Shown: positions 20,211 through 33,049, counted from the stretch's first letter. The stretch is DNA of 64,000 nucleotides from Centrapalus pauciflorus (GCA_020465985.1 JAANYP010002773.1:124001-188000); one strand, 5' to 3'. Program-made: numbers and translations. Notes: generated by a model from the letters alone, not told the origin.

Positions 20211-21178
20211 TGGAGAGACTTCTTTACAAAGCATCACTAGAAGGAAATGTATCTGTCTTTTTAAAGGCGCTTTCCGCTTCATCTAGCAGCTGCAAAACGT
20301 CACATGAATATTGTCAGAGAGCTTGTATTGACTAACCCCGAGACAATTCTTGCACCTGATCGTCATCAAAAAAACCCACTCCATGTTGCAGCTATCAAAG
20401 GACGTTATCAAGTCGTGAAAGAACTTGTGCATGCTCAACGACATGCCATTATGGCCATAGTGAATCACGAGATGATCTTACATATGTGTGTGAAACATAA
20501 CCGGCTTGAGATTTTAAAGTTCGTAATAGAGAATATACATGACCTTGAGTTTGTTAACTTGAAAGACGCTTATGGCAACACTATACTTCACCTAGCCGTG
20601 GAAGACAAACAAATTGAGGAGTTTATATCAATAACTTTCTCATCATATTCAATAATAATTTACGGGGAATATTTAATCAAGTTTAGTTTTATTCATATTT
20701 GTAGTAGTTGTAAAATACTTATTAATATTAATCAATCAACATTTGTTTTTCACTACCAGACCATTAATTTCTTGGTACACAATACAAGAATGGATGTCAA
20801 TTTGGCAAACACGAATGGGAAATCTGCAACGGATACATTAGCTTAAGGTTCAAGATATGTGGACAATCACCACATTGCATAGATCGTGATGGAAGCAGGA
20901 GCACTTGAGACGAACGAAGAAATTTTGTTCACACAAAGTTGTCAAACTTCCATAACCCAAGTGGAGGCATCAGATGAACATTCTCATGTGCCTTCTCACT
21001 TTAATATAAAGATGAAGAATGATCACTGGTTACAATAAAAGAGAAATACTTTGATGGTGGTTGCACCAGTGATAGCAGCCATGACTTTTCAAGCAGGTCT
21101 CAATCCTCCAGGTGGTGCTTGGCAGCAAAACTCTCCAAACAATACCCCACAAGCCTTTCAAAACAGGCCCAAATGTCG
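20211..21178 (+). pseudogene. Ankyrin repeat plus PGG-domain protein fragment (ACD6/ITN1-type), pseudogene
   Basis: The ATG at 20211 gives MERLLYKASLEGNVSVFLKA, typical of the start of plant ankyrin-PGG proteins. A frameshift near 20280 leads into three ankyrin units (LHLAAAKRHMNIVRELV, NPLHVAAIKGRYQVVKELV, NTILHLAVEDKQ) up to about 20615. A likely intron (about 20617-20757) is followed by TINFLVHNTRMDVNLANTNG and a stop at 20844. Downstream in the same frame, past a stop at 21036, comes the PGG domain start NTLMVVAPVIAAMTFQAGLNPPGG (split here as 21045-21116) with its first hydrophobic segment. Intact family members are membrane proteins linked to stress and defence. The copy is short, stop-ridden and boxed in by repeats. 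It is the only host-gene-like sequence here. Confidence 0.85.
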
Positions 21179-22473
21179 CAAGTTTTTCTGACCCTTCTTC
21201 TCCATCGATCCATTCTCTCAAGTCTCACCCACATCACTCATTATTCTTATTTGATTTGCATCTGTTCTCAATCATTTTTTTATGCCAGGGTTTGTAATGT
21301 CACTACTTATTTCAGTTTAACCCTTGAAAATTTGAGCCCTGATTCATGACTTGAGTGGCTAGTTCATTCTTTTTGGCATAATTGAGTATCAGATGACTAT
21401 AGTGAGGTTGCTTGCGCTAAATTTCCAGTACACAAATGGATGGACCTGACAATTTGTGCTCAGTTTCTGGTTTCAAAGAAGATTTGATGTTTTTCTCGTA
21501 TTTTCAAACCGGAATTCAACCCAAGTTTTTGCATCAATTTCTTGGTTTTTTTTGCTTAATTGGAGTGGATTTGTGTAGCGGCTGTTCTTTAGTGCTTGAT
21601 TTGTTGGAGCTTAATGCTACAACTTGAGTTTTTTTTTTAATTTTTTTTAACTCTATTGAGATGAAGCTTTGATTGTTACTTCAAACATCATTAAGGTATC
21701 ATTTTCTTGTGATTCGAATTTAATAGAGCTGTCATTTACACATACATTAAGGTGCTATTAGTGCATGTTAAGGTATCATTTTCTTGTGATTCGAATTATT
21801 AGAGCAGTCATTCGCCATCTCTATCTTCTGTTAGCTGCTAGTAACAATACTTTATAATCTGTTTTCTTTTCTTTTCTTCGTGTTTTCCTTATTATACTTT
21901 AGTTGCTAGTTATAATAAGTAGTTTTAGAGCTATGTTGGAGTGTTTATTCGTTTAGTTTGCTCCCTCAATTAGTTGTCAAGAATTTCTTATTTTCGTGCA
22001 TTTAGATACATTTTTTAGTTTTATTAATTAAGGTTCTTGATTGTTAATAGTTTTGTATCTATAATGAAATCTTGGGGGTTTGGTTAGTATATAGCAAATG
22101 CGTAGTTTTGTGAATAATTTTTGCTATTCTTTTGTTATCCTCTTACATGTTACCTTTAGTATTTGCATTTTTTTCTTTGTGTCTTTTTATTAACTTTTAG
22201 TTTAGGTCCAATAGTTTTGGTGGTCGATTTCATATGTCAGGTATTGCGAGTACTTGTTCTTATATGCTTTTATCTTACAGGTTTGGCATGCGAACGACGT
22301 CAAGTTCCGCATAGATACCCCTCCCTCTTCCTCTAATAACCAGTCGTGCCACATCACTCACCTTCCCATCTTTAGACTGAGCTGATATAGCCATGCCCTG
22401 CTCGCGCTTCTGATCGTTCTCATATATTTGGGATTACTTTCCATCACCGTCGAGTTCACATGCATGCACCTCG
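21179..22473. repeat. Repeat family R segment, non-coding
   Basis: The segment is closely similar to 49450-50700 and, in part, to 61100-62170 and 34980-35870 (shared: GACCCTTCTTCTCCATCG, GAGATGAAGCTTTGATTG, GGTTTGGCATGCGAA, GCATGCACCTCG). It is cut at 22473 by the Gypsy LTR. Short ORFs here are not conserved between copies. Confidence 0.7.
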
Positions 22474-24888
22474 TGTAACAGCCGGCATTAAACCATGTTA
22501 GCAACTACGATCTAATCAGTATTTAATAGCTAATTATAACTTAATCAGTTATCATTAGAAATTAATCAAAGTAATTAACAATGATATTAGAAAATTCAAC
22601 TCAATTAGAATCAAATTCATCGGTGCGATGAATTGGGAAATCAATTAATCCGATCGATTTACGATATGAGGGATTAATTCAACTAAGTACATAATTAAAT
22701 TATGATTAGTGACACTAATCATACACTAATACAATTACTTAACATTAATTATGCAAGACTAAAACAATTCATTAAAACAATGCATCCAAAAGTATTTATG
22801 AATTACAAGAAAATGGAAATATAAGAATACATTTCTAAATACATTTATACAAAAAAAAGGAAAATACATGGATATTACCATGTTGTGGCCGGCCCTTAGG
22901 GGGGTTACCACATAGGTGTTGACTTTCATTTTTTTATTAATAAAACACCATACACAATCACCATCATCACATTTCACTCTTACACTCCACAAAGATTTAT
23001 ACTCCACCTTCACATCCAACATCATTGCAAAGATATTTTCACCCTCTATAAATAGAGAAGCTTTTCATTCATTTTAAACACACCAAAACTCTTCTATCTC
23101 TCTCTCAAATCCGGCTCCATCACACACACACTACAAACCATCTTCTTTCAAGTGTTCTTCAAGAAATTCAAGTGTTCTTGGTGCATATCTTGCAAGAATT
23201 TCAACTTCTTCTCAAAATCATACTCTAAATACTTCAAAGTAAGTAAATACTAGCTTGTTTTATCTTATATTTATTTTTATTTAAGTCTTGCATAATATAT
23301 ATAATCACCAACAACAACAAGTTTCATAAAAACTCAAGTTTATAAATTTCTAGTTTTGATTTAAAGTTGTTTTCTTCAAATGTGTTTATAAATATATAAA
23401 CACATCATATAAGTGTAAATATTATGAAAACAAGTGACATATATGTGTTTTATAACTTTTATACAAGTAGTCTTCGAATAAACAACAAGAATCATAAGTT
23501 ATTTCAAGTTTATAAACTACGGATTTTCGGCAGAAAATTTATATCGACTTTGAAAAATCATAACTAATTCATAACTTAAAGAAATGAGTTGATTCTTGTC
23601 TCAAAAGTTAGATCTATGTCTTAACTATAGATCTGGAAGTTTTCATAATTTATTTTGGAGTTTAAGACCTCCAGAAATTATTTGGGAAACCGAAAGTTTG
23701 ACATCTCAAAAATGGCCAACATAGGGTTTTCAACAAGCTTTTTCCCCAACCTAAACATCTCGAAAAATGGCCGTTCTTGATTCTAAAAATTCTTTGTATA
23801 TAGTAGTTTAATGTCCTAAAAAAACAAAGCCTAAAACATTTTGGAGCTTGGTCAAAAACAGCCTCAAAGTAGGCAGAAAAACCTTCAAAAAAGCTGGAAA
23901 ATTATATATATATAAACTTGACGTTTTAAGTGGGTTTTATTTATAAACTTGTAATGTTGGGTGATTTAAGACATAAAATCTATAAATATATATATATATT
24001 ATCATATATTAGAGATATTAAGTCCCTATTATCATTTAGGGCTTGATTAAACTCACCCGGTGCATCACCCATCAACTTACGCTAAATATCATTTTACGCT
24101 CGTTTTTGCCATCGCACTCACGGTGAGTCCTCATAGCCCCTATTTTCACACTGTTATGTTTTGGGGTTGAAATAAATGCTACGTTTTCATATGGACACGA
24201 AAATAACTTCATTTCTATTATGTATTACAAATGTGGTTCCATCAGCCCTAATATTATGAACCGTTAATTGCATTTATCTGTAAGCGCGAATATATTGTGG
24301 ATAGACCTATCGGGAGTCATGTCCCCCATTCGGGTTAGTTCGGGTCGGCTAACAGCGAGTGCATATATATTTAACACACGGTATTACGTATGGGAATACT
24401 GCACAGGGCAAACTCATTTTTAATTAAGCTTCGGTTGCATGATGGTTTATATGTAATACATAACATGGAATTTATGATTTTATAAATTCAAACTAAACTG
24501 TTGTTGTCCATACAAGTTAGATTTACGTGTAAACCTATGAGCTCACCAACAATTTTTGTTGACGTATTTTAGCATGTATTTTCAGGAAATTAAGGCAAGT
24601 GTGCCTTCAGATGTATTTTCTTTCAAGCTTCCGCATCTAAGGAGTGGCATGCATTTTCGAAACTACCGGAGATTTAGCTGCATTATTTTGAATACTTTAA
24701 TTATGTACTTAAATCTCTGTATTGTGCGAACTTCTTTTCTTCATGACAGACTATGTATAACCTTACTATAATTTAGAGTTTTATCGATGTATTTTGAAAA
24801 ACGTCCATATAGTGGTCGTTCGTTATGATTATGGTTATGCTTCCGCGACGTCGCGCTTCGTTGCCAACCGGGGTAACGGGGTGTGACA
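22474..24888 (+). repeat. Complete 5' LTR of the Gypsy composite (2.4 kb)
   Basis: It starts TGTAACAGCCGG and ends GGGGTGTGACA, followed by the primer site. It is long for a plant Gypsy LTR. It contains a TATA box in a classical core-promoter context and a CT-rich leader. No ORF within is supported. Confidence 0.9.
23047..23054 (+). promoter_or_regulatory. TATA box of Gypsy LTR
   Basis: TATAAATA is followed about 50 bases later by TCTATCTCTCTCTC. The same arrangement is kept at 32193 in the other LTR. Confidence 0.7.
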
Positions 24889-24891
24889 GAT

Positions 24892-24904
24892 TGGTATCAG
24901 AGCC
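24892..24904 (+). promoter_or_regulatory. Primer binding site (tRNA-iMet type), Gypsy copy 1
   Basis: TGGTATCAGAGCC lies three bases after the LTR end, the standard initiator-Met tRNA complement. Confidence 0.9.
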
Positions 24905-25026
24905 ATAGTTATAGTAAACTAGGTTGCATTAGTACCCTAGACTATCACTGCACTTAAGTATTAGTGATTATGAAAATATTTTGTAACTAACTAAAAGACT
25001 ATGCATGGACCTTGATAGCAGAAAAC

Positions 25027-25830
25027 ATGTCCAACCAAGAGATAATCATTTTGTCTGACTCGGAAGAGGAGTATACCCCCACCAGCCAATACAACCCGGA
25101 GGTGTTTTCTGAGGAGGACCCAACTGAGGATGAAGACCCCTCGGAAGACGAGGATCCATGGAAGAGTCAGACGAGGAGGAACCAATGGAAGAGGACGACG
25201 CCGGAGTAGATCCACCACCCCCGGTGATCCTCGCCTGCACCCCATGCCATCCTGAGGTTCCGTCGTTCAAGCCATACCGTCCCTACCCTAACGGCCTGAA
25301 GATGATGTTTACACCCCGAAAGAGGGTGATCATACCGAGGCAGGAGTCTATTCCCATCCCGACTCCTCAACCAAATCCCCCACCCCAGCAACGACGGGCA
25401 AACGCCCGTAGATGGAACTGCATACCCGAGACTCTCCGTGAGTTGAGACAAGAGGAAGGAATCCCTTCCCAGTTTGAGGTCGGAGGACCATCCTCCGCAC
25501 CGATCCCATCGCTCACTCAGGAGACGGCTGACCAGACTGTACCTCTTTTAGTAGCAAGATCTACACGACACGATCTCCAAATCCGGTTACTTAACCAGGA
25601 TATTGGAGAAATGACTGCTCGTTTAGAGCGGGAGGAGTTACAAAACTCCAACTTGTACTGGGTTAACTAGCACGCCCTTGCCATCCAGCAGGACGACCTA
25701 GACGAGCTTCGGCAGGGACTACCCGAAAGCGAGGCTCGTAACGAGGAGCTGACTCAGCGCCTCAACGCGTTGGAGAAGGGAGAGACCCCTGATCACTCCC
25801 ATACCTAGTACCCCTTATATATCTTTGTAA
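25027..25830 (+). pseudogene. Extra ORF between primer site and gag, Gypsy copy 1
   Basis: The ATG at 25027 opens a frame with an acidic N terminus (many Asp/Glu, 25060-25200), a Pro-rich middle (25210-25400) and a heptad-like, Glu/Leu/Arg-rich C terminus (25560-25800) that looks like a coiled coil. A one-base deletion near 25156 shifts frame (continued from 25158) and a stop occurs at 25668. The equivalent in copy 2 lacks both of these breaks but has others, so the ancestral frame was about 265 codons. Gag follows at 26037 as a separate frame. I do not recognise a domain. It could be a gag-related accessory protein or an upstream regulatory frame. Confidence 0.55.
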
Positions 25831-26036
25831 TATTAGGAAAATTACTATGTAATAGCGTAGGACAAAATTTTCGGGTAATAACCCGCCCCATTGTAAGAAA
25901 GTTATGAATGATTAATGAATATTTCAAGTTATTTATGAAATTGTGTTTGATGATTATAGTGCTATGCCTTACGAAAAATATAAATCTTTAAGATTCAACT
26001 TCTTACACTATGCTCTTTTCTTTAAACTTTAAGATA

Positions 26037-27504
26037 ATGCCGCCAAGAAGAGCCATGAATGCTGCAGAAATCGAGGAATTAGTCGCACAAAGAGTGGCCA
26101 CCGCTATAGCCACTTATGAGACCAACCGAAATAGTTCTGCCAACGGAGATGGTGGTGCCAGCCGCACCACGGGAGGTACTGAAACCAACCCAAAAGGTTG
26201 CGGAATTAAGGGGTTCTTGAGTTGCAAGCCCCGATACTTTAACGGGACTGAGGGAGCCGTCGGATTGGTACGATGGTTTGAAAATTGGAGTCTGTTTTCC
26301 GTGTTAGCGGATGTGTTGAAGGAGACAAGGTGAAATTCGCCACCCACACTCTGCAAGATAGCGCCTTGACGTGGTGGAACTCGTATGCCCAGTCTGTGGG
26401 GATTGATGTAGCTTACCAAGCCTGGGCCGAGTTAAAGCAAATGATGACCGACGAGTATTGCCCGAGAAGTGAACTACAGTAGATGGAGTCAGAGTTTTGG
26501 AATCTGGCTATGAAAGGAACGGATGTAGCTGGATACACCAACCGATTCCACGAGCTAAGCGTACTGTGCCCACAGATGGTGACCCCTGAATACAAGAAAA
26601 TTGAACGCTACATCTGGGGACTCGCCCCTCAAATTCAAGGCAATGTCACTGCCTCCAACCCAACCACCATTCAGGACGCCATCAGAATGGCCAACAACCT
26701 TATGGATCAAGTGTCCCGGAGAAACGAGGCCAAAGCCGGGGAAAACAAGAGAAAATGGGAGGACAAGTCTGGAAGAATACGGGCTCACAATCCAAGAAGC
26801 CCGAAACCATCAAGGCTTACGTAGCAGGAGTCGAGACCAGGAAAGGCTACACAAGTACAAAGCCTTTCTGCACCCAATGCACCTACCATCACAACAAGGG
26901 TCCCTGCCTAACCCCTTGTGGAAAGTGCAAACGTCTTGGTCATTTGGCCAAGGACTGTAAATTTGGTACCCCGGGTAACAACGACGGCAATCAGAGAGGC
27001 TGCTATGAGTGTGGAGCTGCCGGGCACTTCAGGAGTGAGTGCCCGAGATTGAAAAATGGTGGAGGAGCTCAGGGGAGAGCTTTTGTTTTAGGAGCAGGTG
27101 ACGCTCGTCAGGATCCCCATGTGGTATCAGGTACGTTTCTTTTAAATGACATTTACGCTTACGTACTCTTTGATACTGGGGCTGATAGGAGCTTTATATC
27201 TGATAAGTTTAGTAAGCAATTGAATGCCACTCCTTTTCCCTTAGACAACTCTTATAATATAGAGCTAGCTGACGGCAAAATAATAAAGGCAAATAGTATT
27301 ATTAAGGAATGCACGCTGAAGTTGGCAGATCACCCCTTTAAGATAGACTTGGTGCCCATAGAAATCGAAAGCTTTGATATAGTAATTGGTATGGATTGGT
27401 TGTCACACAATCATTGCGAGATTTTGTGCGGTAGGAAAGTGATATTGATACCACTCCACAAGAAGAAGGTCCTAGCAGTCCAAGGGGAAAGAAAGAACCA
27501 TTAG
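26037..27504 (+). pseudogene. Gypsy gag and protease, copy 1
   Basis: The start MPPRRAMNAAEIEELV at 26037 follows the upstream ORF. Gag core: FLSCKPRYFNG, GLVRWFENW (frameshift about 26285), ALTWWNSYAQSVG, and a stop at 26480 where copy 2 has Lys. Gag then continues to about 26824 and shifts frame to 26755-27504. Two zinc knuckles follow: CGKCKRLGHLAKDC (26917-26958) and CYECGAAGHFRSEC (27001-27042). The aspartic protease is YVLFDTGADRSF, with DTGA at 27172-27183, and IGMDWLSHNH near 27385. The protein ends at a stop at 27502. In life gag would form the particle and the protease would mature it; this copy is broken by two frame changes and stops. Confidence 0.85.
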
Positions 27505-27610
27505 CTGAATGTCATATCCGGCCTAAGGACATTAAAATGCCTTAGAAAAGGTTGCCATGCAGTACTAGTACAGATTGTAGAAAAAGAGTCGGAGGAGAAA
27601 CGACTCGAGG
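27505..27610 (+). pseudogene. Start of the protease-RT linker, truncated
   Basis: The stretch matches 29830-29937 of copy 2 up to GACTCGAGGAT, then jumps to LTR sequence at 27611. The junction has short microhomology (GAGGAT-TT-CAG), pointing to illegitimate joining. Confidence 0.7.
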
Positions 27611-27897
27611 ATTTTCAGGAAATTAAGGCAAGTGTACCTTCAGACGTATTTTTTTCCAAGCTTCCGCATCTAAGGAGTCACATGCATTTTCGAAACTACC
27701 GGAGATTTAGCTGCATTATTTTGAATACTTTAATTATGTACTTAAATCTCTGTATTGTGCAAACTACTTTTCTTCATGACAGAAAAGTTTTATCTATGTA
27801 TTTTGAAAAACGTCCATATAGTGGTCGTTCGTTATGATTATGGTTATGTTTCTGCGACGTCGCGCTTCGTTGCCAACCGGGGTAACGGGGTGTGACA
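27611..27897 (+). repeat. Partial LTR (3' end) of the Gypsy composite
   Basis: It matches the last ~300 bp of the LTR (from ATTTTCAGGAAATTAAGG near 24578) to GGGGTGTGACA. The upstream part is absent. Confidence 0.85.
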
Positions 27898-27900
27898 GAT

Positions 27901-27913
27901 TGGTATCAGAGCC
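27901..27913 (+). promoter_or_regulatory. Primer binding site (tRNA-iMet type), Gypsy copy 2
   Basis: TGGTATCAGAGCC follows the partial LTR with the same spacing as in copy 1. Confidence 0.85.
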
Positions 27914-28035
27914 ATAGTTATAGTGAACTAGGTTGCATTAGTACCCTAGACTATGACTGCACTTAAGTATTACTGATTATGAAAATATTTTGTAACTAAC
28001 TAAAAGACTATGCATGGACCTTGATAGCAGAAAAC

Positions 28036-28838
28036 ATGTCCAACCAAGAGATAATCATTTTGTCTGACTCGGGAGAGGAGTATACCCCCACCAGCCAATA
28101 CAACCCGGAGGTGTTTTCTGAGGAGAACCCAACTGAGGAGGAAGACCCCTCGGAAGACGAGGATACCATGGAAGAGTCAGACGAGGAGGAACCAATGGAA
28201 GAGGACGACGCCGGAGTAGATCCACCACCCCCGGTGATCCCCGCCTGCACCCCATGCCATCCTGAGGTTCCGTCGTTCAAGCCATACCGTCCCTACCCTA
28301 ACGGCCCGAAGATGATGTTTACACCCCGATAGAGGGTGATCATACCGAGGCAGGAGTCTATTCCCATCCCGACTCCTCAACCAAATCCCCCACCCAGCAA
28401 CGACGGACAAACGCCCGTAGATGGAACTGGATACCCGAGACTCTCCGTGAGTTGAGACAAGAGGAAGGAATCGCTTCCCAGTTTGAGGTCGGAGGACCAT
28501 CCTCCGCACCGATCCCACTGCTCACTCAGGAGACGGCTGACCAGACTGTACCTCTTTTAGAAGCAAGGACTACACGACATGATCTCCAAATCCGGTTACT
28601 TAACCAGGATATTGGAGAATTGACTGCCCGTTTAGAGCGGGAGGAGTTAGAAAACTCCAACTTGTACTGGGTTAACCAGCACGCCCTTGCCATCCAGCAA
28701 GACGGCCTAGACGAGCTTCGGCAGCGACTAGCCGAAAGCAAGGCTCGTAACGAGGAGCTGACTCAGCGCCTCAACGTGTTGGAGAAGGGAGAGACCCCTG
28801 ATCACTCCCATACCTATTACCCTTATATATCTTTGTAA
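28036..28838 (+). pseudogene. Extra ORF between primer site and gag, Gypsy copy 2
   Basis: Same frame as at 25027: acidic N terminus, Pro-rich middle, coiled-coil-like C terminus (LLNQDIGELTARLEREE near 28590). It is broken by a stop at 28330 (CGA-TAG where copy 1 has CGA-AAG) and by a one-base deletion near 28395, then open from 28452 to a stop at 28836. Each copy keeps open the places where the other is broken, which argues for an ancestral ORF of about 265 codons. Confidence 0.55.
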
Positions 28839-29044
28839 TATTAGGAAAATTACTATGTAATAGCGTAGGACAAAATTTTCTGGTAATAACCCGCCCCATT
28901 GTAAGAAAGTTATGAATGATTAATGAATAATTCAAGTTATTTATGTAATTGTGTTTGATGATTATAGTGCTATGCCTTAAGAAAAATATAAATCTTTAAG
29001 ATTCAACTTCTTACACTATGCTCTTTTCTTTAAACTTTAAGATA

Positions 29045-29710
29045 ATGCCGCCAAGAAGAGCCATGAACGCTGCAGAAATCAAGGAATTAGTCGTACAAAG
29101 AGTGGCCGCCGCTATAGCCACTTATGAGACCAACCGAAATAGTTCTGCCAACGGAGATGGTGGTGCTAGCCGCACCACGGGAGGTACTGAATCCCACCCA
29201 AAAGGTTGCGGAATTAAGGGGTTCTTGAGTTGCAAGCCCCGATACTTTAACGGGACTAAGGGAGTCGTCGGATTGGTACGATGGTTTGAAAATTGGAGTC
29301 TGTCTTCCGTGTTAGCGGATGTGTTGAAGGAGACAAGTTGAAATTCACCACCCACACTCTGCAAGATAGCGCCTTGACATGGTGGAACTCGTATGCCCAG
29401 TCTGTGGGGATTGATGTAGCTTACCAACTCGCCTAGGCCGAGTTAAAGCAAATGATGACCGACGAGTATTGCCCGAGAAGTGAACTACAGAAGATGGAGT
29501 CAGAGTTTTGGAATCTGGCTATGAAAGGAACAGATGTAGCTGGATACACCAACCGATTCCACGAGCTAAGCATTCTGTGCCCACAGATGGTGACCCCTGA
29601 ATACAAGAAAATTGAACGTTACATCTGGGGACTCACCCCTCAAATTCAAGGCAATGTCACTGCCTCCAACCCAACAACCATTCAGGATGCCATCAGAATG
29701 GCCAACAACC
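29045..29710 (+). pseudogene. Gypsy gag, copy 2, internally deleted
   Basis: It starts MPPRRAMNAAEIKELV at 29045, is frameshifted near 29300 as in copy 1, and has a stop near 29432. It runs to AIRMANN at about 29710, where it is joined directly to the end of protease (GMDWLSHNH). The zinc knuckles and the protease active site are deleted. Confidence 0.85.
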
Positions 29711-31936
29711 ATTGGTATGGATTGGTTGTCACACAATCATGCCGAGATTTTGTGCGGTAGGAAAGTGGTACGGATACCACTCCACAAGAAGAAGGTCCTA
29801 ACAGTCCAAGGGGAAAGAAAGAACCGTCAGCTGAATGTCATATCCGGCCTAAGGACATTAAAATGCCTTAGAATAGATTGCCATGCAGTACTAGTACAGA
29901 TTGCAGAAAAAGAGCCGGAGGAGAAACGACTCGAGGATATTCCAGTGGTTTGTGACTATCCGAAGGTCTTCCCGGAAGATTTGCCTGGGCTTCCCCCAGC
30001 TAGGCAAGTGGAGTTCCAAATCGACTTGGTGCCGGGAGCTGCACCGGTCGCAAGAGCCCCATACAGACTCGCTCCTTTTGAAATGCAAGAGCTATCCAAC
30101 CAACTACAAGAGTTGATGGATAAGGGATTCATTCGACCAAGTTCCTCACCTTGGGGAGCTCCGGTCTTATTTGTGAAAAAGAAAGAAGGATCCTTCAGAA
30201 TGTGCAAAGACTACCGAGAGCTAAATAAATTAACGGTAATGAACCGCTACCCCCTTTCCAGAATTGACGACCTATTTGACCAACTACAGGGATCTAGCTT
30301 CTACTCTAAGATTGATCTGCGATCCGGTTATCATCAAGTAAAGGTTCGGGAAGAAGACATTCCCAAGACAGCGTTCAGAACTCGTTATGGACATTACGAA
30401 TTTCAGGTGATGCCATTCGGTTTGACCAACGCACCAACCGTATTCATGGACCTCATGAATCGAGTGTGTAAACCATATTTGGACAAATTTGTAATAGTGT
30501 TCATAGACGATATCCTTATCTATTCCAGAAATAAGGAGGAGCACGAACAACATCTCAAGCTGATCTTGGAGTTGTTAGAGAAGGAACAGTTATACGCCAA
30601 ATTTTCAAAGTGTGAATTTTGGTTACGAGAAGTTAAATTCCTTGGGCATGTGATCAACAGCCAGGGAATCCAAGTTGACCCATCAATAATCGAGGCCATA
30701 AAGAACTGGGCAACTCCTAGGACTCCCAGAAATCCGCCAATTTCTAGGACTTGCCGGTTATTATAGGCGATTTATTGAAAACTTCTCAAAGATAGCAGGT
30801 TCCCTAACGGAGCTGACTCGGAAAGATGTGAAGTATAACTGGGGTGAAGAGCAGGAAAAGGCGTTTCAACAGTTAAAACAAAGATTTTGTAGTGCACCAA
30901 TTCTGTCCTTACCTGAAGGGACAGAAAATTTTGTGGTCTACTGTGATGCCTCACACAATGGATTAGGTTGTGTGCTCATGCAAAGGGATAAAGTCATTGC
31001 GTACGCATCACGGCAACTCAAAATCCACGAGGTGAACTATACGACTCATGACTTGGAGCTCGGAGCAGTGGTGTTTGCTCTCAAGATATGGAGACACTAC
31101 CTGTACGGAACTAAGTGCACGGTGTTTACAGATCATAAAAGCCTTCAGCATATTCTGAATCACAAAGAGTTAAATATGAGGCAACGTCGTTATATGAGGC
31201 AACTTCGTTGGGTGGAGCTGCTTAGCGATTACGACTGCGAGATTCGTTATCATCCGGGTAAGGCAAATGTTGTAGCTGATGCCCTGAGCCGAAAGGAACG
31301 GGTTAAACCATTGAGAGTCCGAGCCTTGGTCATGATTATACAGTCAAACCTTAACTCTCAAGTCCGCGAGGCACAAGAAGAAGCAGTCAAGGAGGGTAAT
31401 CTACTGGATGAAGCCTTGAGAGGAATGGATAAGCAGTTTGAAATCAAGTCAGATGGATGTCGGTACTTCATGGGCAGAATTTGGCTACCAAAATTCGGAG
31501 GAGTAAGGAAGCTGGTCATGGATGAAGGGCATAAAACAAGATATGCTATTCACCCAGGGTAAGATAAGATGTATCACGACTTGAAGGGAATGTACTGGTG
31601 GCCAAACATGAAGGCTGACATTGCTACATATGTCAGCAAGTGCTTAACGTGTTTGAAAGTTAAGGCTGAGCACCAGAAACCATCAGGATTGTTGGTGCAA
31701 CCAGAAATACCCCAGTGCAAGTGGGAGAACATCACCATGGACTTCATCACCAAGTTGCCAAAGACTTCTGGAGGTTATGACACCATTTGGGTGATTGTGG
31801 ATCGACTCACAAAGACCGCACACTTCTTGCCCATCAAGGAGACTGATAAGATTGATAGGTTAACACGAATCTATCTTAAAGAAGTCGTCTCAAGGCATGG
31901 AGTTCCTGTATCAATTATATCAGACACGGACAGCCG
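29711..31936 (+). pseudogene. Gypsy pol, copy 2: reverse transcriptase, RNase H, partial integrase
   Basis: After the protease tail the frame reads through reverse transcriptase: VLFVKKKEGSFRMCKDYREL, KIDLRSGYHQ, and the catalytic FIDDILIYS near 30500. A frameshift near 30725 precedes AGYYRRFI and RNase H: YCDASHNGLGCVL, TVFTDHKSLQHI, HPGKANVVADALSR. A stop near 31560 precedes the integrase zinc-binding part (KCLTCLKVKAEH) and the first half of the catalytic core (TMDFITKLP, IWVIVDRLTK). It is cut at ISDTDSR (31936), so the last catalytic Glu and the C-terminal region, where a chromodomain would lie, are missing. Confidence 0.9.
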
Positions 31937-32192
31937 GTATTTATGAATTTACAAGAAAAGGGAAATACAATAATACATTTCTAAATACATTTATACAAAA
32001 AAAAAAGGAAAATACATGGATATTACCATGTTGTGGCCGGCCCCTAGGGGGGTACCACATAGGTGTTGACTTTCATTTTTTATTAATAAAACACCATACA
32101 CAATCACCATCATCACATTTCACTCTTACACTCCACAAAGATTTACACTCCACCTTCACATCCAACATCATTGCAAAGATATTTTCACCCTC

Positions 32193-32200
32193 TATAAATA
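32193..32200 (+). promoter_or_regulatory. TATA box of the second Gypsy LTR
   Basis: TATAAATA is in the same context as at 23047. Confidence 0.65.
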
Positions 32201-33046
32201 GAGAAGCTTTTCATTCATTTTCAACACACCAAAACTCTTCTATCTCTCTCTCAAATCCGGCTCCATCACACACACACTACAAACCATCTTCTTTCAAGTG
32301 TTCTTCAAGAAATTCAAGTGTTCTTGGTGCATATCTTGCAAAAATTTCAACTTCTTCTCAAAATCATACTCTGAATACTTCAAATTAAGTAAATACTAGC
32401 TTATTTCATCTTATATTTATGTTTATATAAGTCTTGCATAATATATATAATCACCAACAACAACAAGTTTCATAAAAACTCAAGTTTATAAATTTCTAGT
32501 TTTGTTTTTAAGTTGTTTTCTTCAAATGTGTTTATAAATATATAAACACATCATATAAGTGTAAATATAATGAAAACAAGTGATATATATGTGTTTTATA
32601 ACTTTTATACAAGTAGTCTTCGAATAAACAACAAGAATCATAAGTTATTTCAAGTTTATAAACTACGGATTTTCGGCAGAAAATATATATCGACTTTGAA
32701 AAATCATAACTAATTCATAACTTAACGAAATGAATTGATTCTTGTCTCAAAAGTTAGATCTATGTCTTAACTATAGATCTGGAAGTTTTCATAATTTATT
32801 TTGGAGTTTAAGACCTCCAGAAATTATTTGGGAAACCGAAAGTTTGACAGCTCAAAAAATGGCAAACATAGGGTTTTCAACAAGCTTTTTCCCCAACCTA
32901 AACATCTCAAAAAATGGCCGTTCTAGATTCTAAAAATTCTTTGTATATAGTAGTTTAATGTCCTAGAAAACCAAAGCCTAAAAGATTTTGGAGCTTGGTC
33001 AAAAACAGCCTCAAAGTAGGCCGAAAAACCTTCGAAAAAGCTGGTA

Positions 33047-33049
<3 letters not shown>

